A stretch of 20,382 bases of DNA from contig CALGGY010000149.1 of the NCBI GenBank assembly GCA_937915785.1, positions 1 through 20,382 on the forward strand, given 5' to 3'. Each line of letters opens with the position of its first letter. Positions within the stretch are counted from its first letter, which is position 1. Origin of the DNA: an uncultured Bacteroidales bacterium. GTDB lineage: Bacteria; Bacteroidota; Bacteroidia; Bacteroidales; P3. Under the pieces are notes generated by a model that was given only the letters and a program-made list of their open reading frames with translations, was not told the DNA's origin and made no database searches. Shown piece by piece: positions 7,336-16,000 of the stretch. The translations under genes were made by a program, and so were the position numbers.

Positions 7336-8277
7336 ATGAGAAAACTTGCCGTTGTGGCATTTGGCGGCAATGCCCTGCTTCGAAGCGGACAAAGAGGCAC
7401 CTATGAGGAACAGCTGGCCAACGTTGAACAGACTTGCGAGTGCCTGTGCAACCTCATCAAACGCGGTTACAATATAGTTATCGGACACGGCAACGGCCCT
7501 CAGGTGGGCAACGTGATGCTTCAGCACGAGGCCGGCGCCAAAAATTTCGGCATACCCTCCATGCCTATGGACTACTGCGTGGCCGAAACCCAAGGCTCCA
7601 TAGCCTACCTGATAGAAATAGCACTGCGCAACATGTTTGCCAAAAACGACATATACAAGGATGTGGTTACCATTGTAACACAGGTGGCTGTGAACAAAAT
7701 GGACCCCAAGTTCCAAAACCCCACCAAACCCGTGGGACCATACTACACCAAAGAGGAGACCGACCGCCTGCACAACGAGACCGGCGCCATATACCGCGAA
7801 GACCCCAAGGGCAACGGCTGGCGCAAAGTGGTGGCCTCGCCCAAACCCAAGCGTATAAACAACATCAAGATAATAAAACAGCTGGTGCGTGCCGGCAATG
7901 TGGTGGTTACCGTGGGTGGCGGCGGAATTCCTGTGGTGGAGGAGTGCGACTATGTGCGTGGCGTTGAGGCAGTTATCGACAAGGATCTTGCCTCCGCCCT
8001 CTGCGCCATACAGATAGAGGCCGACGAGTTTTACATACTTACCGACGTGCCCAAGGTTTACATCAATTTCCGCAAAGAGAACGAACAGGCTCTCGACACC
8101 ATGACTATAGACGAGGCAAAACGCTACCTCGAAGAAGGCCAGTTCGCCGAAGGCTCCATGGCTCCAAAAGTGCGCGCTGGCATAATGTTCCTCGAAAACG
8201 GCGGCAAAGAGTGTATCATCACCGAAGCCGGACAGCTCGAAAACCCCTACTGCGGAACAAGGATAGTGAGAGGATAA
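7336..8277 (+). CDS. arcC: Carbamate kinase
   Basis: A 313-residue cytoplasmic enzyme of normal length. It transfers phosphate from carbamoyl phosphate to ADP, giving ATP and carbamate (which decays to NH3 and CO2). The amino-acid kinase fold is clear: GGNAL (residues 10-14), GHGNGPQVG (50-58), the carbamate-kinase insert VNKMDPKFQNPTKPVGPYY (from 119), VTVGGGGIPV, IDKDLASAL with K216 and D217, TDVPKVYIN (236-244) and EGSMAPKV near the end. ATG 7336 lies about 55 nt after a strong promoter and begins MRKLAVVAFGGNA, so the start is secure. The next gene encodes ornithine carbamoyltransferase, so the enzyme here should make ATP from citrulline breakdown. No arginine deiminase gene lies in the window. 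Isoleucine is mostly ATA (16 of 25 by hand count). The stop codon runs directly into a heptanucleotide repeat. Confidence 0.97.
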   Translation: MRKLAVVAFGGNALLRSGQRGTYEEQLANVEQTCECLCNLIKRGYNIVIGHGNGPQVGNVMLQHEAGAKNFGIPSMPMDYCVAETQGSIAYLIEIALRNMFAKNDIYKDVVTIVTQVAVNKMDPKFQNPTKPVGPYYTKEETDRLHNETGAIYREDPKGNGWRKVVASPKPKRINNIKIIKQLVRAGNVVVTVGGGGIPVVEECDYVRGVEAVIDKDLASALCAIQIEADEFYILTDVPKVYINFRKENEQALDTMTIDEAKRYLEEGQFAEGSMAPKVRAGIMFLENGGKECIITEAGQLENPYCGTRIVRG

Positions 8278-8409
8278 TGGACAATGGACAATGGACAATG
8301 GACAATGGACAATGTACAATGGACAATGGACGATGGACGATGGACAATGGACGATGGACAATGTACAATGGACGATGGACAATGGACGATGGACAATAGA
8401 CAATGGACA
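8277..8409. repeat. Heptanucleotide tandem repeat, 19 units of ATGGACA and close variants
   Basis: Exactly 19 consecutive 7-bp units fill 133 bp, starting at the last base of the arcC stop codon. Most read ATGGACA. Variants are ATGTACA (units 6 and 13), ATGGACG (units 8, 9, 11, 14, 16) and ATAGACA (unit 18). All keep the 7-bp register. It lies between two genes of one apparent transcription unit and creates spurious open frames on both strands (MDNGQWT and LSIVHCP repeats). Unit copy number is likely to vary by slippage. Confidence 0.95.
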
Positions 8410-8429
8410 CTTAACTTCTTAACCACCTC

Positions 8430-8499
8430 AACTCCCAACTCCCAACTCCCAGATCTCTGATCACAGTTCACAGTTTACTGATCACTGATCACAGTTCAC
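8430..8499. repeat. Second 7-bp-period tract: AACTCCC x3, then TGATCAC/AGTTCAC units
   Basis: AACTCCC occurs three times at 8430-8450. After one heptamer AGATCTC (8451-8457), six units follow at 8458-8499: TGATCAC, AGTTCAC, AGTTTAC, TGATCAC, TGATCAC, AGTTCAC. All ten heptamers share one register. Their sequence differs from the ATGGACA tract, so different units with the same period sit side by side. The remaining bases up to the next ATG are A/T-rich (AATAAA-like). Confidence 0.85.
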
Positions 8500-8536
8500 A
8501 ATAAAACAATAAATAAACATTTAAACAATAAAAAAC

Positions 8537-9538
8537 ATGGCTTACAATTTAAGAAACCGCAATTTTTTGAAGATTCTGGACTTCAGTCCGAAGGAACTCA
8601 ACTATCTGCTCGACCTGGCCCGTGACCTTAAACGCGCCAAATATGCCGGTTGCGAGCAGCCCACAATGAAAGGCAAAAACATAGCCCTGATATTCGAGAA
8701 GACCTCCACGCGCACCCGCTGCGCTTTCGAGGTTGCCGCCAAGGACCAAGGCGCGCACGTTACCTATCTGGGGCCCACCGGCTCGCAGATTGGCGTTAAA
8801 GAAAGCATGAAAGACACCGCCCGCGTGCTGGGACGCATGTACGACGGCATCGAATACCGCGGCTTTGCACAGGCCACTGTCGAAGAACTGGCAGCCTACG
8901 CCGGCGTCCCCGTTTGGAACGGACTTACCAACGAGGCTCACCCCACTCAAATCCTCGCCGATTTCCTCACCATGCGGGAACACGTGGACAAACCCCTCAA
9001 CCAAGTTACCTTTGCTTACGTGGGAGACGCCCGTTTCAACATGGGAAACAGCCTGATGGTTGGCGGCGCCAAGATGGGTATGGACGTGCGCATCATCGCT
9101 CCCAAAAAACTGCAACCCGACGCCAAGCTGGTGAAACAGTGCAAGGAGATAGCCAAGGAAACCGGCGCCACCGTTACCGTTACCGACGACCCCGTGAAAG
9201 GCGTTAAAGGCTGCGACTTCATCTACACCGACGTTTGGGTAAGCATGGGCGAACCCGAAAAAGTGTGGGAAGAACGCATAGAAATGCTGAAACCCTATCA
9301 GGTGAACGCTCAGATGATGAAAAACACAGGCAACCCCAAATGCAAATTCATGCACTGCCTGCCGGCTTACCACAACCTCGAAACACAGGTGGGACGCGAC
9401 GTGCACGAAAAATTCGGCCTCGACGGCATAGAAGTTACCGAGGAAGTTTTCGAAAGCGAAGCCTCCATCGTTTTCGATGAAGCCGAAAACCGTATGCACA
9501 CCATCAAAGCCGTTATGGTGGCAACTTTGGGCGACTGA
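8537..9538 (+). CDS. arcB/argF: Ornithine carbamoyltransferase, catabolic ArcB type
   Basis: A 333-residue cytoplasmic enzyme interconverting ornithine plus carbamoyl phosphate and citrulline plus phosphate. Carbamoyl-phosphate site STRTR is at 57-61, HPTQ at 135-138, the ornithine-binding DVWVSMGEP motif at 232-240 and the catalytic HCLP at 273-276. Opening residues (LRNRNFL...ELNYLLDLARDLKRAKYAG), IALIFEKTSTRTRCAFEVAA and the end ENRMHTIKAVMVATL closely resemble catabolic ArcB of Pseudomonas. Bacteroidota commonly make arginine with a different, acetyl- or succinylornithine-specific transcarbamylase, which supports a catabolic role. Pairing with arcC means citrulline is phosphorolysed and the carbamoyl phosphate used to make ATP. 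The gene is 259 bp after arcC; I see no promoter in that repeat-filled spacer, so it probably relies on the arcC promoter. A terminator follows. Confidence 0.96.
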   Translation: MAYNLRNRNFLKILDFSPKELNYLLDLARDLKRAKYAGCEQPTMKGKNIALIFEKTSTRTRCAFEVAAKDQGAHVTYLGPTGSQIGVKESMKDTARVLGRMYDGIEYRGFAQATVEELAAYAGVPVWNGLTNEAHPTQILADFLTMREHVDKPLNQVTFAYVGDARFNMGNSLMVGGAKMGMDVRIIAPKKLQPDAKLVKQCKEIAKETGATVTVTDDPVKGVKGCDFIYTDVWVSMGEPEKVWEERIEMLKPYQVNAQMMKNTGNPKCKFMHCLPAYHNLETQVGRDVHEKFGLDGIEVTEEVFESEASIVFDEAENRMHTIKAVMVATLGD

Positions 9539-9568
9539 CAACAGTTTCTGGTGAAACAACAATGAAAG

Positions 9569-9603
9569 AACGGCTCCCATTTTTTCGGGAGTCGTTTTTT
9601 TTT
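9569..9603 (+). terminator. Intrinsic terminator of the arcC-carbamoyltransferase unit
   Basis: A 10-bp stem (AACGGCTCCC, 9569-9578, with GGGAGTCGTT, 9587-9596; one G-T pair) and an 8-nt loop are followed by nine T residues (9595-9603). It lies 31 bp after the stop codon and is the clearest terminator in the window. Confidence 0.88.
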
Positions 9604-9712
9604 ATATCGCAACACAAGCCGCTTTCGACAAAAACCGACAATATATCGTCTGCTTCGCTCCGCATATCTGGAAAAAAACTGCAAAACAGAACGAACAATC
9701 AGCAAAAAAACG

Positions 9713-9720
9713 TATCTTTG
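9713..9720 (+). promoter_or_regulatory. -7 promoter box (TATCTTTG) for the YitT-family gene
   Basis: TATCTTTG followed by CA is a classic Bacteroidota -7 element, placed to give a leader of about 50 nt before ATG 9776. No TTTG -33 box is visible at the expected distance, where the sequence is A-rich, so only half of the promoter is recognisable. Confidence 0.55.
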
Positions 9721-9775
9721 CAAACCGAAACGGCTGAGCCCGTTTTTGTCAATACGCTGAAACACAACAAATAAC

Positions 9776-10726
9776 ATGAACAACAACAAACTTAAAACCG
9801 AGATAATTTCGTACCTGCTCCTTGTTTTTGGCAGTGCTTTGTTCGCCGTGGGCGATGTGATGTTTGTAAATCCCTACCACCTTGCGCCCGGCGGCGTGTA
9901 TGGCTTGGCCAACGTGTTCAACGCCTTATGGGGGTGGAAAATATCGGTGGCCGGCGTGTGTATGGACATCCCGTTGCTTATTATCGGCACAATAATACTG
10001 GGTCCCAAGTTCGGCGTTAAAACGGTGATTTCGGTGATACTGATACCTGTGTTCACTTTCATATTGGAAACCACATGGGGCTACGAACCGCTTATCCACG
10101 ACGGTGCTTTCATCGACACCGAGCTGCAGTCGTCGCTGCAGTTCATGTGCGGCGATGTGGAGCGTTTCTTCATGCCCGACTTCTTCCTCAACACAGTGGT
10201 GGCCGGAATTATCTACGGCGTGGCCATTGGCGTGATATTCCGCGCGGGAGCCACATCGGGCGGCAGCGACATCATCTCTATGATTATCCACAAATACACC
10301 CACATATCGCTCGGCACGCTGGTGCTGATAGTGGACAGTCTCATCTCGCTCACCACACTCATCGCTTTCGAGGACATACGCCTGCCCATCTATTCCATCA
10401 TCCTTATCTTTATCGAAAGCAAGATTATTGACCTTGTGGTGGACGGCCTCAAGACCTACAAAACGGTGTTCATCGTTACCGACCGCATCGAAGAGGTGCG
10501 CAATTTTATCATCAACGACATGGAGCGCGGCGGCACCTGCTTTGCCGGAACAGGTCTGTACAAAGGCGCCGAACGCAAGATGATATACGTAACTCTGGAC
10601 CGTGGCGACCTTGTGCGGCTCAAGGCCAACATCCGCCGTCTGGACCCCGACGCTTTCATGAACATCATAGAAAGCAGCGAGATAATGGGCTTCGGTTTTA
10701 AATCGCTGCCCGAGGCCGAAAGCTGA
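9776..10726 (+). CDS. YitT family integral membrane protein (DUF161/DUF2179)
   Basis: A 316-residue inner-membrane protein. The N-terminal two thirds hold about five or six hydrophobic segments (first at residues 8-30, next near 50-100, then about 140-165 and 195-222). They include the family's typical stretch GDVMFVNPYHLAPGGVYGLANV and RAGATSGGSDIISMIIHKYT. The C-terminal part (about 228-310) is a soluble DUF2179 domain: FIVTDRIEEVRNFIINDMERGGTCFAGTGLYKG, then YVTLDRGDLVRLKANIRRLDPDAFMNI. The length is slightly above the usual 280-300. The family is widespread in Firmicutes and Bacteroidota but its transported substrate, if any, is not established; no specific role is claimed. The gene appears monocistronic, between the terminator at 9569-9603 and the dyad at 10767-10791. 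Confidence 0.93.
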   Translation: MNNNKLKTEIISYLLLVFGSALFAVGDVMFVNPYHLAPGGVYGLANVFNALWGWKISVAGVCMDIPLLIIGTIILGPKFGVKTVISVILIPVFTFILETTWGYEPLIHDGAFIDTELQSSLQFMCGDVERFFMPDFFLNTVVAGIIYGVAIGVIFRAGATSGGSDIISMIIHKYTHISLGTLVLIVDSLISLTTLIAFEDIRLPIYSIILIFIESKIIDLVVDGLKTYKTVFIVTDRIEEVRNFIINDMERGGTCFAGTGLYKGAERKMIYVTLDRGDLVRLKANIRRLDPDAFMNIIESSEIMGFGFKSLPEAES

Positions 10727-10766
10727 TGAAACTTGCTGTTTGCGGCCCCGCATAAAGCACGTGCGA

Positions 10767-10791
10767 CAGTAAAAAAAGCTCTTTTTTTCTG
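10767..10791. terminator. Likely A/T-stem terminator after the YitT-family gene
   Basis: CAG plus AAAAAAAG pairs with CTTTTTTT plus CTG around CT, with a single bulged T: an 11-bp stem whose 3' arm supplies the T-run. Its symmetry means it could act in both directions. It starts 41 bp after the stop codon. Two smaller dyads precede it (GCGG/CCGC at 10742-10751 and GCACGTGC at 10757-10764). Confidence 0.55.
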
Positions 10792-10873
10792 CTTTCGACA
10801 AAATAACAATCGCCATATTGCGTTATTAAAAATCGATGCATTGTTGTGCGTCGGTTCATAAAACGTTACGATA

Positions 10874-12340
10874 TTGAAAAAAATAATTGCAGAATATATA
10901 GCATGGCTTTTTTTGGTTGTTTGCACAATATATTTTTTTCTCACAACCTCCTGCACCAAAGAAACTGATTATCTTACAGATACCGCCACACTCACTTTTT
11001 CGGCGGACACTCTGAAATTCGACACCGTTTTCACCACCATGGGCTCCACGGTGCGCAGTGTTAAGGTCTACAATCCTAACAGCCAGCCTGTTAGGATAGA
11101 CGCCGTAACCCTTGCCCATGGCTCGGCATCGCGTTTCCGCCTCAACGTGGACGGCGACACCGCTCTCGTGGCTCGCAACATCGAAATACTTGCCCACGAC
11201 AGCATCTTTATCTTTGCCCGCGTAAATGTAAATCCCAATTCCGCATCGTCGCCGTTCCTTATCGAGGACAGCATAGTGTTCAGCATTGGCAACGCCCGTC
11301 AGCACCTGCCGCTCACGGCCTACGGACGCAATGCCGTGTACCACTATCCCGACCACGTTATCCGCGATGCGGCGGGCAACAGCTACCCATATTCCATTAT
11401 CGACTGCTCCGAGTCGTGGACCAGCGCCATGCCTCATGTTGTTTTCGGATATGCCGTTGTAGATGAGGGTTTTACGCTGAATATGGAACCCGGTACCGAG
11501 GTCTATTTCGGTACCGATGCCGTGCTTTGGGTCTATGATGGCGGAACGCTGAATATCCGTGGCAGTGCCGACGAACCTGTGTTGCTCACCTCCATCCGCC
11601 ACGACGGACACTACGCCTACCTGCCCGGGCAATGGGGCTACGTGTGGCTCTCTTCCGGCAGCCGCGACAACACTGTGAACCACGCCATTGTGCGCAACGG
11701 ATACATCGGTTTTTTGGTCGACACCGTGGTTAATGCCAACCCCACGCTCGACCTGCGCAACACCGTTGTGGAAAACATGTCGCTGGCCGGCATCTACGGT
11801 CAGGGGGCGCACATTGTGGGCGACAACCTGCTGGTAACCAACTGCCAGACAGCCACGCTGGCTCTTATGCTCGGCGGCAGATATGTGTTCAGCAACTCCA
11901 CCTTTGCCAACTATTGGAGCTATAGCGTGCGCCGTTCGCCACAACTGGTGCTCAACAACTGGTACGAGAGTGCCGACGGGGCCATACAACTGCGTGCTTT
12001 GCGCCATGCCGATTTCTACAACTGCATAGTTTACGGCTCCGCCACCGACGAGATTGTCTTCGATTTTGCCGAAGGCGGCACGGCAGCGTTCTCGTTTGCC
12101 AACTGTCTACTGAAAACGCAACAGTCGTTGCCCCAGTCGGTTATCTCCAACTGCCTGTTCAATCAGGACCCGCTTTTTGCCGACCGCTCCGCCGCCGACT
12201 ATCATCTGAAAGCCGCTTCGCCGGCACGGGGCAAAGGCAATGCCGCTTATCTGAAACAACAAACCGACCTCGACAATCGCATACGCTCCAATCCGCCATC
12301 AATTGGAGCTTACGAATATTTTGACAGTTCGGAAAAATGA
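10874..12340 (+). CDS. Right-handed beta-helix lipoprotein upstream of ruvA-sprA
   Basis: A 488-residue envelope lipoprotein of unknown function. The start is TTG 10874: it gives MKKIIAEYIAWLFLVVCTIYFFLTTSC, a signal peptide ending at Cys27, whereas the next in-frame ATG would be near residue 56, inside the mature part. Residues about 36-155 form a beta-sandwich-like domain (TLKFDTVFTTMGSTVRSVKVYNPNSQPV, an Ig/ASH-like pattern). About 190-430 show short repeated strands with Asn-rich turns typical of right-handed parallel beta-helices (LNMEPGTEVYFGTDAVLWVYDGGTLNIRGSADEPVLLTS; DGAIQLRALRHADFYNCIVYGS). The end (LDNRIRSNPPSIGAYEYF) is the tail often seen in beta-helix anchor proteins. It lies 46 bp upstream of ruvA with no terminator between, so it probably shares a transcript with ruvA and sprA. 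An accessory role in T9SS or outer-membrane assembly is a guess from position only. Confidence 0.85.
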   Translation: MKKIIAEYIAWLFLVVCTIYFFLTTSCTKETDYLTDTATLTFSADTLKFDTVFTTMGSTVRSVKVYNPNSQPVRIDAVTLAHGSASRFRLNVDGDTALVARNIEILAHDSIFIFARVNVNPNSASSPFLIEDSIVFSIGNARQHLPLTAYGRNAVYHYPDHVIRDAAGNSYPYSIIDCSESWTSAMPHVVFGYAVVDEGFTLNMEPGTEVYFGTDAVLWVYDGGTLNIRGSADEPVLLTSIRHDGHYAYLPGQWGYVWLSSGSRDNTVNHAIVRNGYIGFLVDTVVNANPTLDLRNTVVENMSLAGIYGQGAHIVGDNLLVTNCQTATLALMLGGRYVFSNSTFANYWSYSVRRSPQLVLNNWYESADGAIQLRALRHADFYNCIVYGSATDEIVFDFAEGGTAAFSFANCLLKTQQSLPQSVISNCLFNQDPLFADRSAADYHLKAASPARGKGNAAYLKQQTDLDNRIRSNPPSIGAYEYFDSSEK

Positions 12341-12386
12341 ACAATTTATTATTTCGAAGTTTTTAGTTGACTAATTACAAATCACA

Positions 12387-12974
12387 ATGTATAATTATAT
12401 TTCTGGAAAATTGGTTGAAGTAACTCCCGCCTATGCTGTAATAGACTGTGGCGGAGTGGGTTACATGTTGGAAATATCGCTCAACACCTACACGCAGATA
12501 AAGGACATGGGCGAGGTGAAACTGCTCACACATTTTGTGGTGCGCGAGGATGCACAGCTGCTCTACGGTTTTTTCGAGGAGAAAGAGCGCACCCTTTTCC
12601 GCCGGTTGATAGAGGTGAACGGGGTAGGGGTGGCCACGGCACGCGTGATGCTGTCGTCGCTGGCTACCGACGAGCTGGTGCAAGCCATTGTAAACGAGGA
12701 CGCTAAAACGGTGCAGGGTATCAAGGGCATTGGTCCGAAAACGGCGCAGCGCATAGTTTTGGAGCTGCACGACAAACTTGGCAAGATGGAAGATTTTGCA
12801 GTATCGCCGGTAAAAGGACTCGCGGGCAATAAAAACCGCGAAGAGGCGTTATCAGCTTTGTTGGCCTTGGGATTTCCCAAATCCACAGCAGAAAAGTCCG
12901 TGGGTGCCGTTGCCGAGAGCAATCCCGACGCCACCGTGGAAAATCTTATTAAAATGGCACTTAAAATGATGTAA
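12387..12974 (+). CDS. ruvA: Holliday junction branch migration protein RuvA
   Basis: A 195-residue cytoplasmic DNA-binding protein that tetramerises on four-way junctions and loads the RuvB motor during recombinational repair. Domain I is an OB fold (residues 1-65, MYNYISGKLVEVTPAYAVIDCGGVGYML). Domain II holds two helix-hairpin-helix motifs, VNGVGVATARVML (77-89) and KGIGPKTAQRIVL (113-125). A flexible linker leads to domain III (about 150-195, EEALSALLALGFPKSTAEKSV), the RuvB-contacting three-helix bundle. Length and all domains are complete. The stop lies 26 bp before sprA, and ruvA-sprA adjacency is a recurring arrangement in Bacteroidota as I recall it. ruvB and ruvC are not in the window. 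No SD site or separate promoter is visible. Confidence 0.97.
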   Translation: MYNYISGKLVEVTPAYAVIDCGGVGYMLEISLNTYTQIKDMGEVKLLTHFVVREDAQLLYGFFEEKERTLFRRLIEVNGVGVATARVMLSSLATDELVQAIVNEDAKTVQGIKGIGPKTAQRIVLELHDKLGKMEDFAVSPVKGLAGNKNREEALSALLALGFPKSTAEKSVGAVAESNPDATVENLIKMALKMM

Positions 12975-13000
12975 ACCAGTATTTAAAAGACGAACAATCG

Positions 13001-16000
13001 TTGAAACGGGGAACCAGACATAGAACATTGCTTGCCGCATCGCTGCTGATGTTACCGACGGTGTTTGGCGTTGCTTTTGGCGACACTTTCGCCGTTTCTG
13101 TAAGAAGCAACGCCAATGTGCCGCTTGCCCCCGATACATCACAGATCTCAGTGCAGTGCCAGGCACAACTCCCCGAACAACAGTCGGTTGAACAACTTGT
13201 GGATGTGCCAAGTGTTGTCGCTCAAGGTGATACGGTTCCAAAGGGCTCCGCTGCCAGTAAAATGGGTGCCAAGCCCCCCAAGAACTTCACCACCGAAGTT
13301 CAGTACAATCCCCAAACCAATGATTATCTGATACTTAAAAAGATTGGCGACGTGGTTGTCGACCGTCAGTACATGACTTTTGAAGAATATCAGAACTACC
13401 AGCTGGAGCAGCTGATGCAAAACTATTGGTCCAACAAGACAAAGACAGCGGCGTTGGACAAAAGCAGCGGCTCGTCGAACAATATTTTAGACAACATACC
13501 GGGATTGAACAAATTGTCAGGACTTGCCGAAAACCTTCTGGGTCCCAATGCAATACAGATAAATCCCAGCGGCTCGGCAGAACTTACCTTTGCCGTGGTG
13601 AACAACAAACGCGAGGACCCCGCCATCGACGTGAACAAACGCAGCGTAACCAATTTCGATTTCGACGAAAACATACAGATAAACCTCAACGCCAAAATCG
13701 GCGACCTTGTGGATTTCGACATCAACCAGAACACTCAGGCCGTTTTCGATTTCGAGAACACCCTGAAACTGAAGCACGAAGGCAAGGAGGACGACATACT
13801 GCAGCTTATAGAGGCCGGAAACATAGCCATGCCGCTCAACACCAAGCTGATACAAGGCAGCCAAAGTCTTTTCGGTTTGCACACCAAGCTGAAATTCGGC
13901 AAACTCACCATCGATGGCGTTTTCTCCGAACAGAAAACCGAATCGCAGAACCTGCAGGTGCAAGGCGGCGCGCAAACCGAGGAGTTTCAGATAAAAGCCG
14001 ACGAATACGAGGAAAACCGCCACTTTTTCCTTGCACAATATTTCTACGACAACTACAACAAGGCCATGTCCACCCTGCCGGTGCTCAACTCCAATATCAA
14101 CATCATTAAGATAGAGGTTTGGCGAACCAACGTGGGTGCCGCCGTTTCCGAAAACCGTAACATTGTGGCTATCACCGACTTGGGTGAGAAAAACCCGTTA
14201 ATGAGCAGCCTTTACAACCCATCGGGGCGCACCCTGCCAAGCGACAACTCCAACAACCTGTTCGGCTACATCGATCGCTCGGCAGTGCGTAGCGTGAACC
14301 AGATAACGCCATACATGCAGAGCAAAGGCTTTGTGTCGGGCCGCGACTACGAAAAAGTGGAGAGCGCCCGCAAACTGAGCCCCAGCGAATACACATTCAA
14401 TCCTAAGTTGGGCTTTATATCGCTGAATCAGGCACTTAGCGCCGACCAAGTGCTGGCAGTGGCTTTCCAATATCAAGTTATTGGCGACACCACCGTGTAT
14501 CAGGTGGGCGAACTTACCACCGATGGTATTGTGGATCCCAACACATTGGTTGTGAAGCTGTTGAAAAGCACCACCATCAACACCCGCAGCCCACTGTGGA
14601 AGCTGATGATGAAAAACGTGTATTTCCTGAAAAGCACACAGATAAGTCCCGACAAATTCCGTTTGAACGTGCTCTACGAGGGCGACGACGGCGGTGTGCT
14701 GACAGGCTATTACGCCGACGGCCCCAAAAAAGGCATTCCGCTGATAGAGGTGTTCGGCCTCGACCGCATGGACGCCATGCAGTACCCATACGCCGACGGA
14801 GTGTTCGACTGGCTCGACAACGCCTCCACAGGCACCGGTATTATCCAAGCCTCCACAGGACGTGTGTTTTTCCCATACGTGGAGCCTTTCGGCAAGGACC
14901 TGCGAGAGATATTGGGCGACAACGCCGCTGCCGACAAATATTGTTTCGACTCGCTTTACACCCTTACCAAAACCCTTGCCCAGCAGTATCCCGACAAGGA
15001 CAAATATTACCTCGAGGGCAGTTACTCCACCGCCATGAGCGGTGAAATATCGCTGGGGTTCAACATCCCCGAAGGGTCGGTGCGCGTTACAGCCGGCGGC
15101 ATACCCCTTGTCGAGGGCGTGGACTACACCGTGGATTATATGATGGGCAAGGTGCGTATCATCAACGAGAGTGTGCTCAGCTCCGGCACCCCCATCAGCA
15201 TCAGCAGCGAGAGCAACTCGTTCAGCATGATGACCAAACGTATGATGGGCATGCACCTCAATTACGAGTTCAACCCTAAGTTCAACCTCGGCGCTACCAT
15301 ACTGAACCTGCACCAGCGCCCGCTTACGCAGAAAAACAATTTCGGCGACGAGCCGCTGAACAACACCATCTGGGGTTTGGACCTCTCGTTTGAGCACGAA
15401 ATGCCGTGGCTCACCAAGGCCATCGACTGGCTGCCGGGCATCAGCACTAAGGACAAATCCACGCTTACGCTGAACGCCGAGTTTGCCCATTTCATACCCG
15501 GTATGTCGAAAACCAACGAGAGCGGCACCTCATATATCGATGATTTCGAGGGCGCCAAGTCGGGCATCGACCTTAAAAATGTGAGCAGCTGGCATCTGGC
15601 AAGCACTCCGCAGGACTGGTCCACCCCCAATGCCATGTTTCCCGAAACCCGTATCGGCTCGGGCCTTGAATATGGTTTCAACCGTGCCCGTCTGGCATGG
15701 TACCGTATCGATGACATATTCTACAGCAGCAACGCCCCGTCGAACATCGGCGACGCCGACCGCTCGCGTCCCTACGCACGCCGTATCTCCGAACAGGAGG
15801 TGTTCCCCAACAAAGAACTGGCCGCCGGCGAAACCACCAACATCTACGAGCTCAACCTTGCTTTCTATCCCGACGAGAAAGGTCCTTACAACTACGACGT
15901 AAACGGCCTCAACTCCGACGGCAAACTGGAAAACCCCGCCTCGCGCTGGGGCGGCATCATGCGCAAGCTCGACTACACCGATTTCGAGACCCAGAACATC

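Noticed and set aside
8211..8399. Small open frame encoding MDNGQWT repeats
   Set aside because: It is a by-product of a 7-bp repeat, which cannot introduce a stop in any frame. It has no independent start signal.
7318..8403. 361-codon open frame on the - strand opposite arcC, beginning with SIVHCPL repeats
   Set aside because: The start comes from the heptanucleotide repeat and the rest mirrors arcC. No recognisable protein and no promoter.
8277..8499. CRISPR array
   Set aside because: Repeats are contiguous 7-mers without spacers and no cas genes are nearby.
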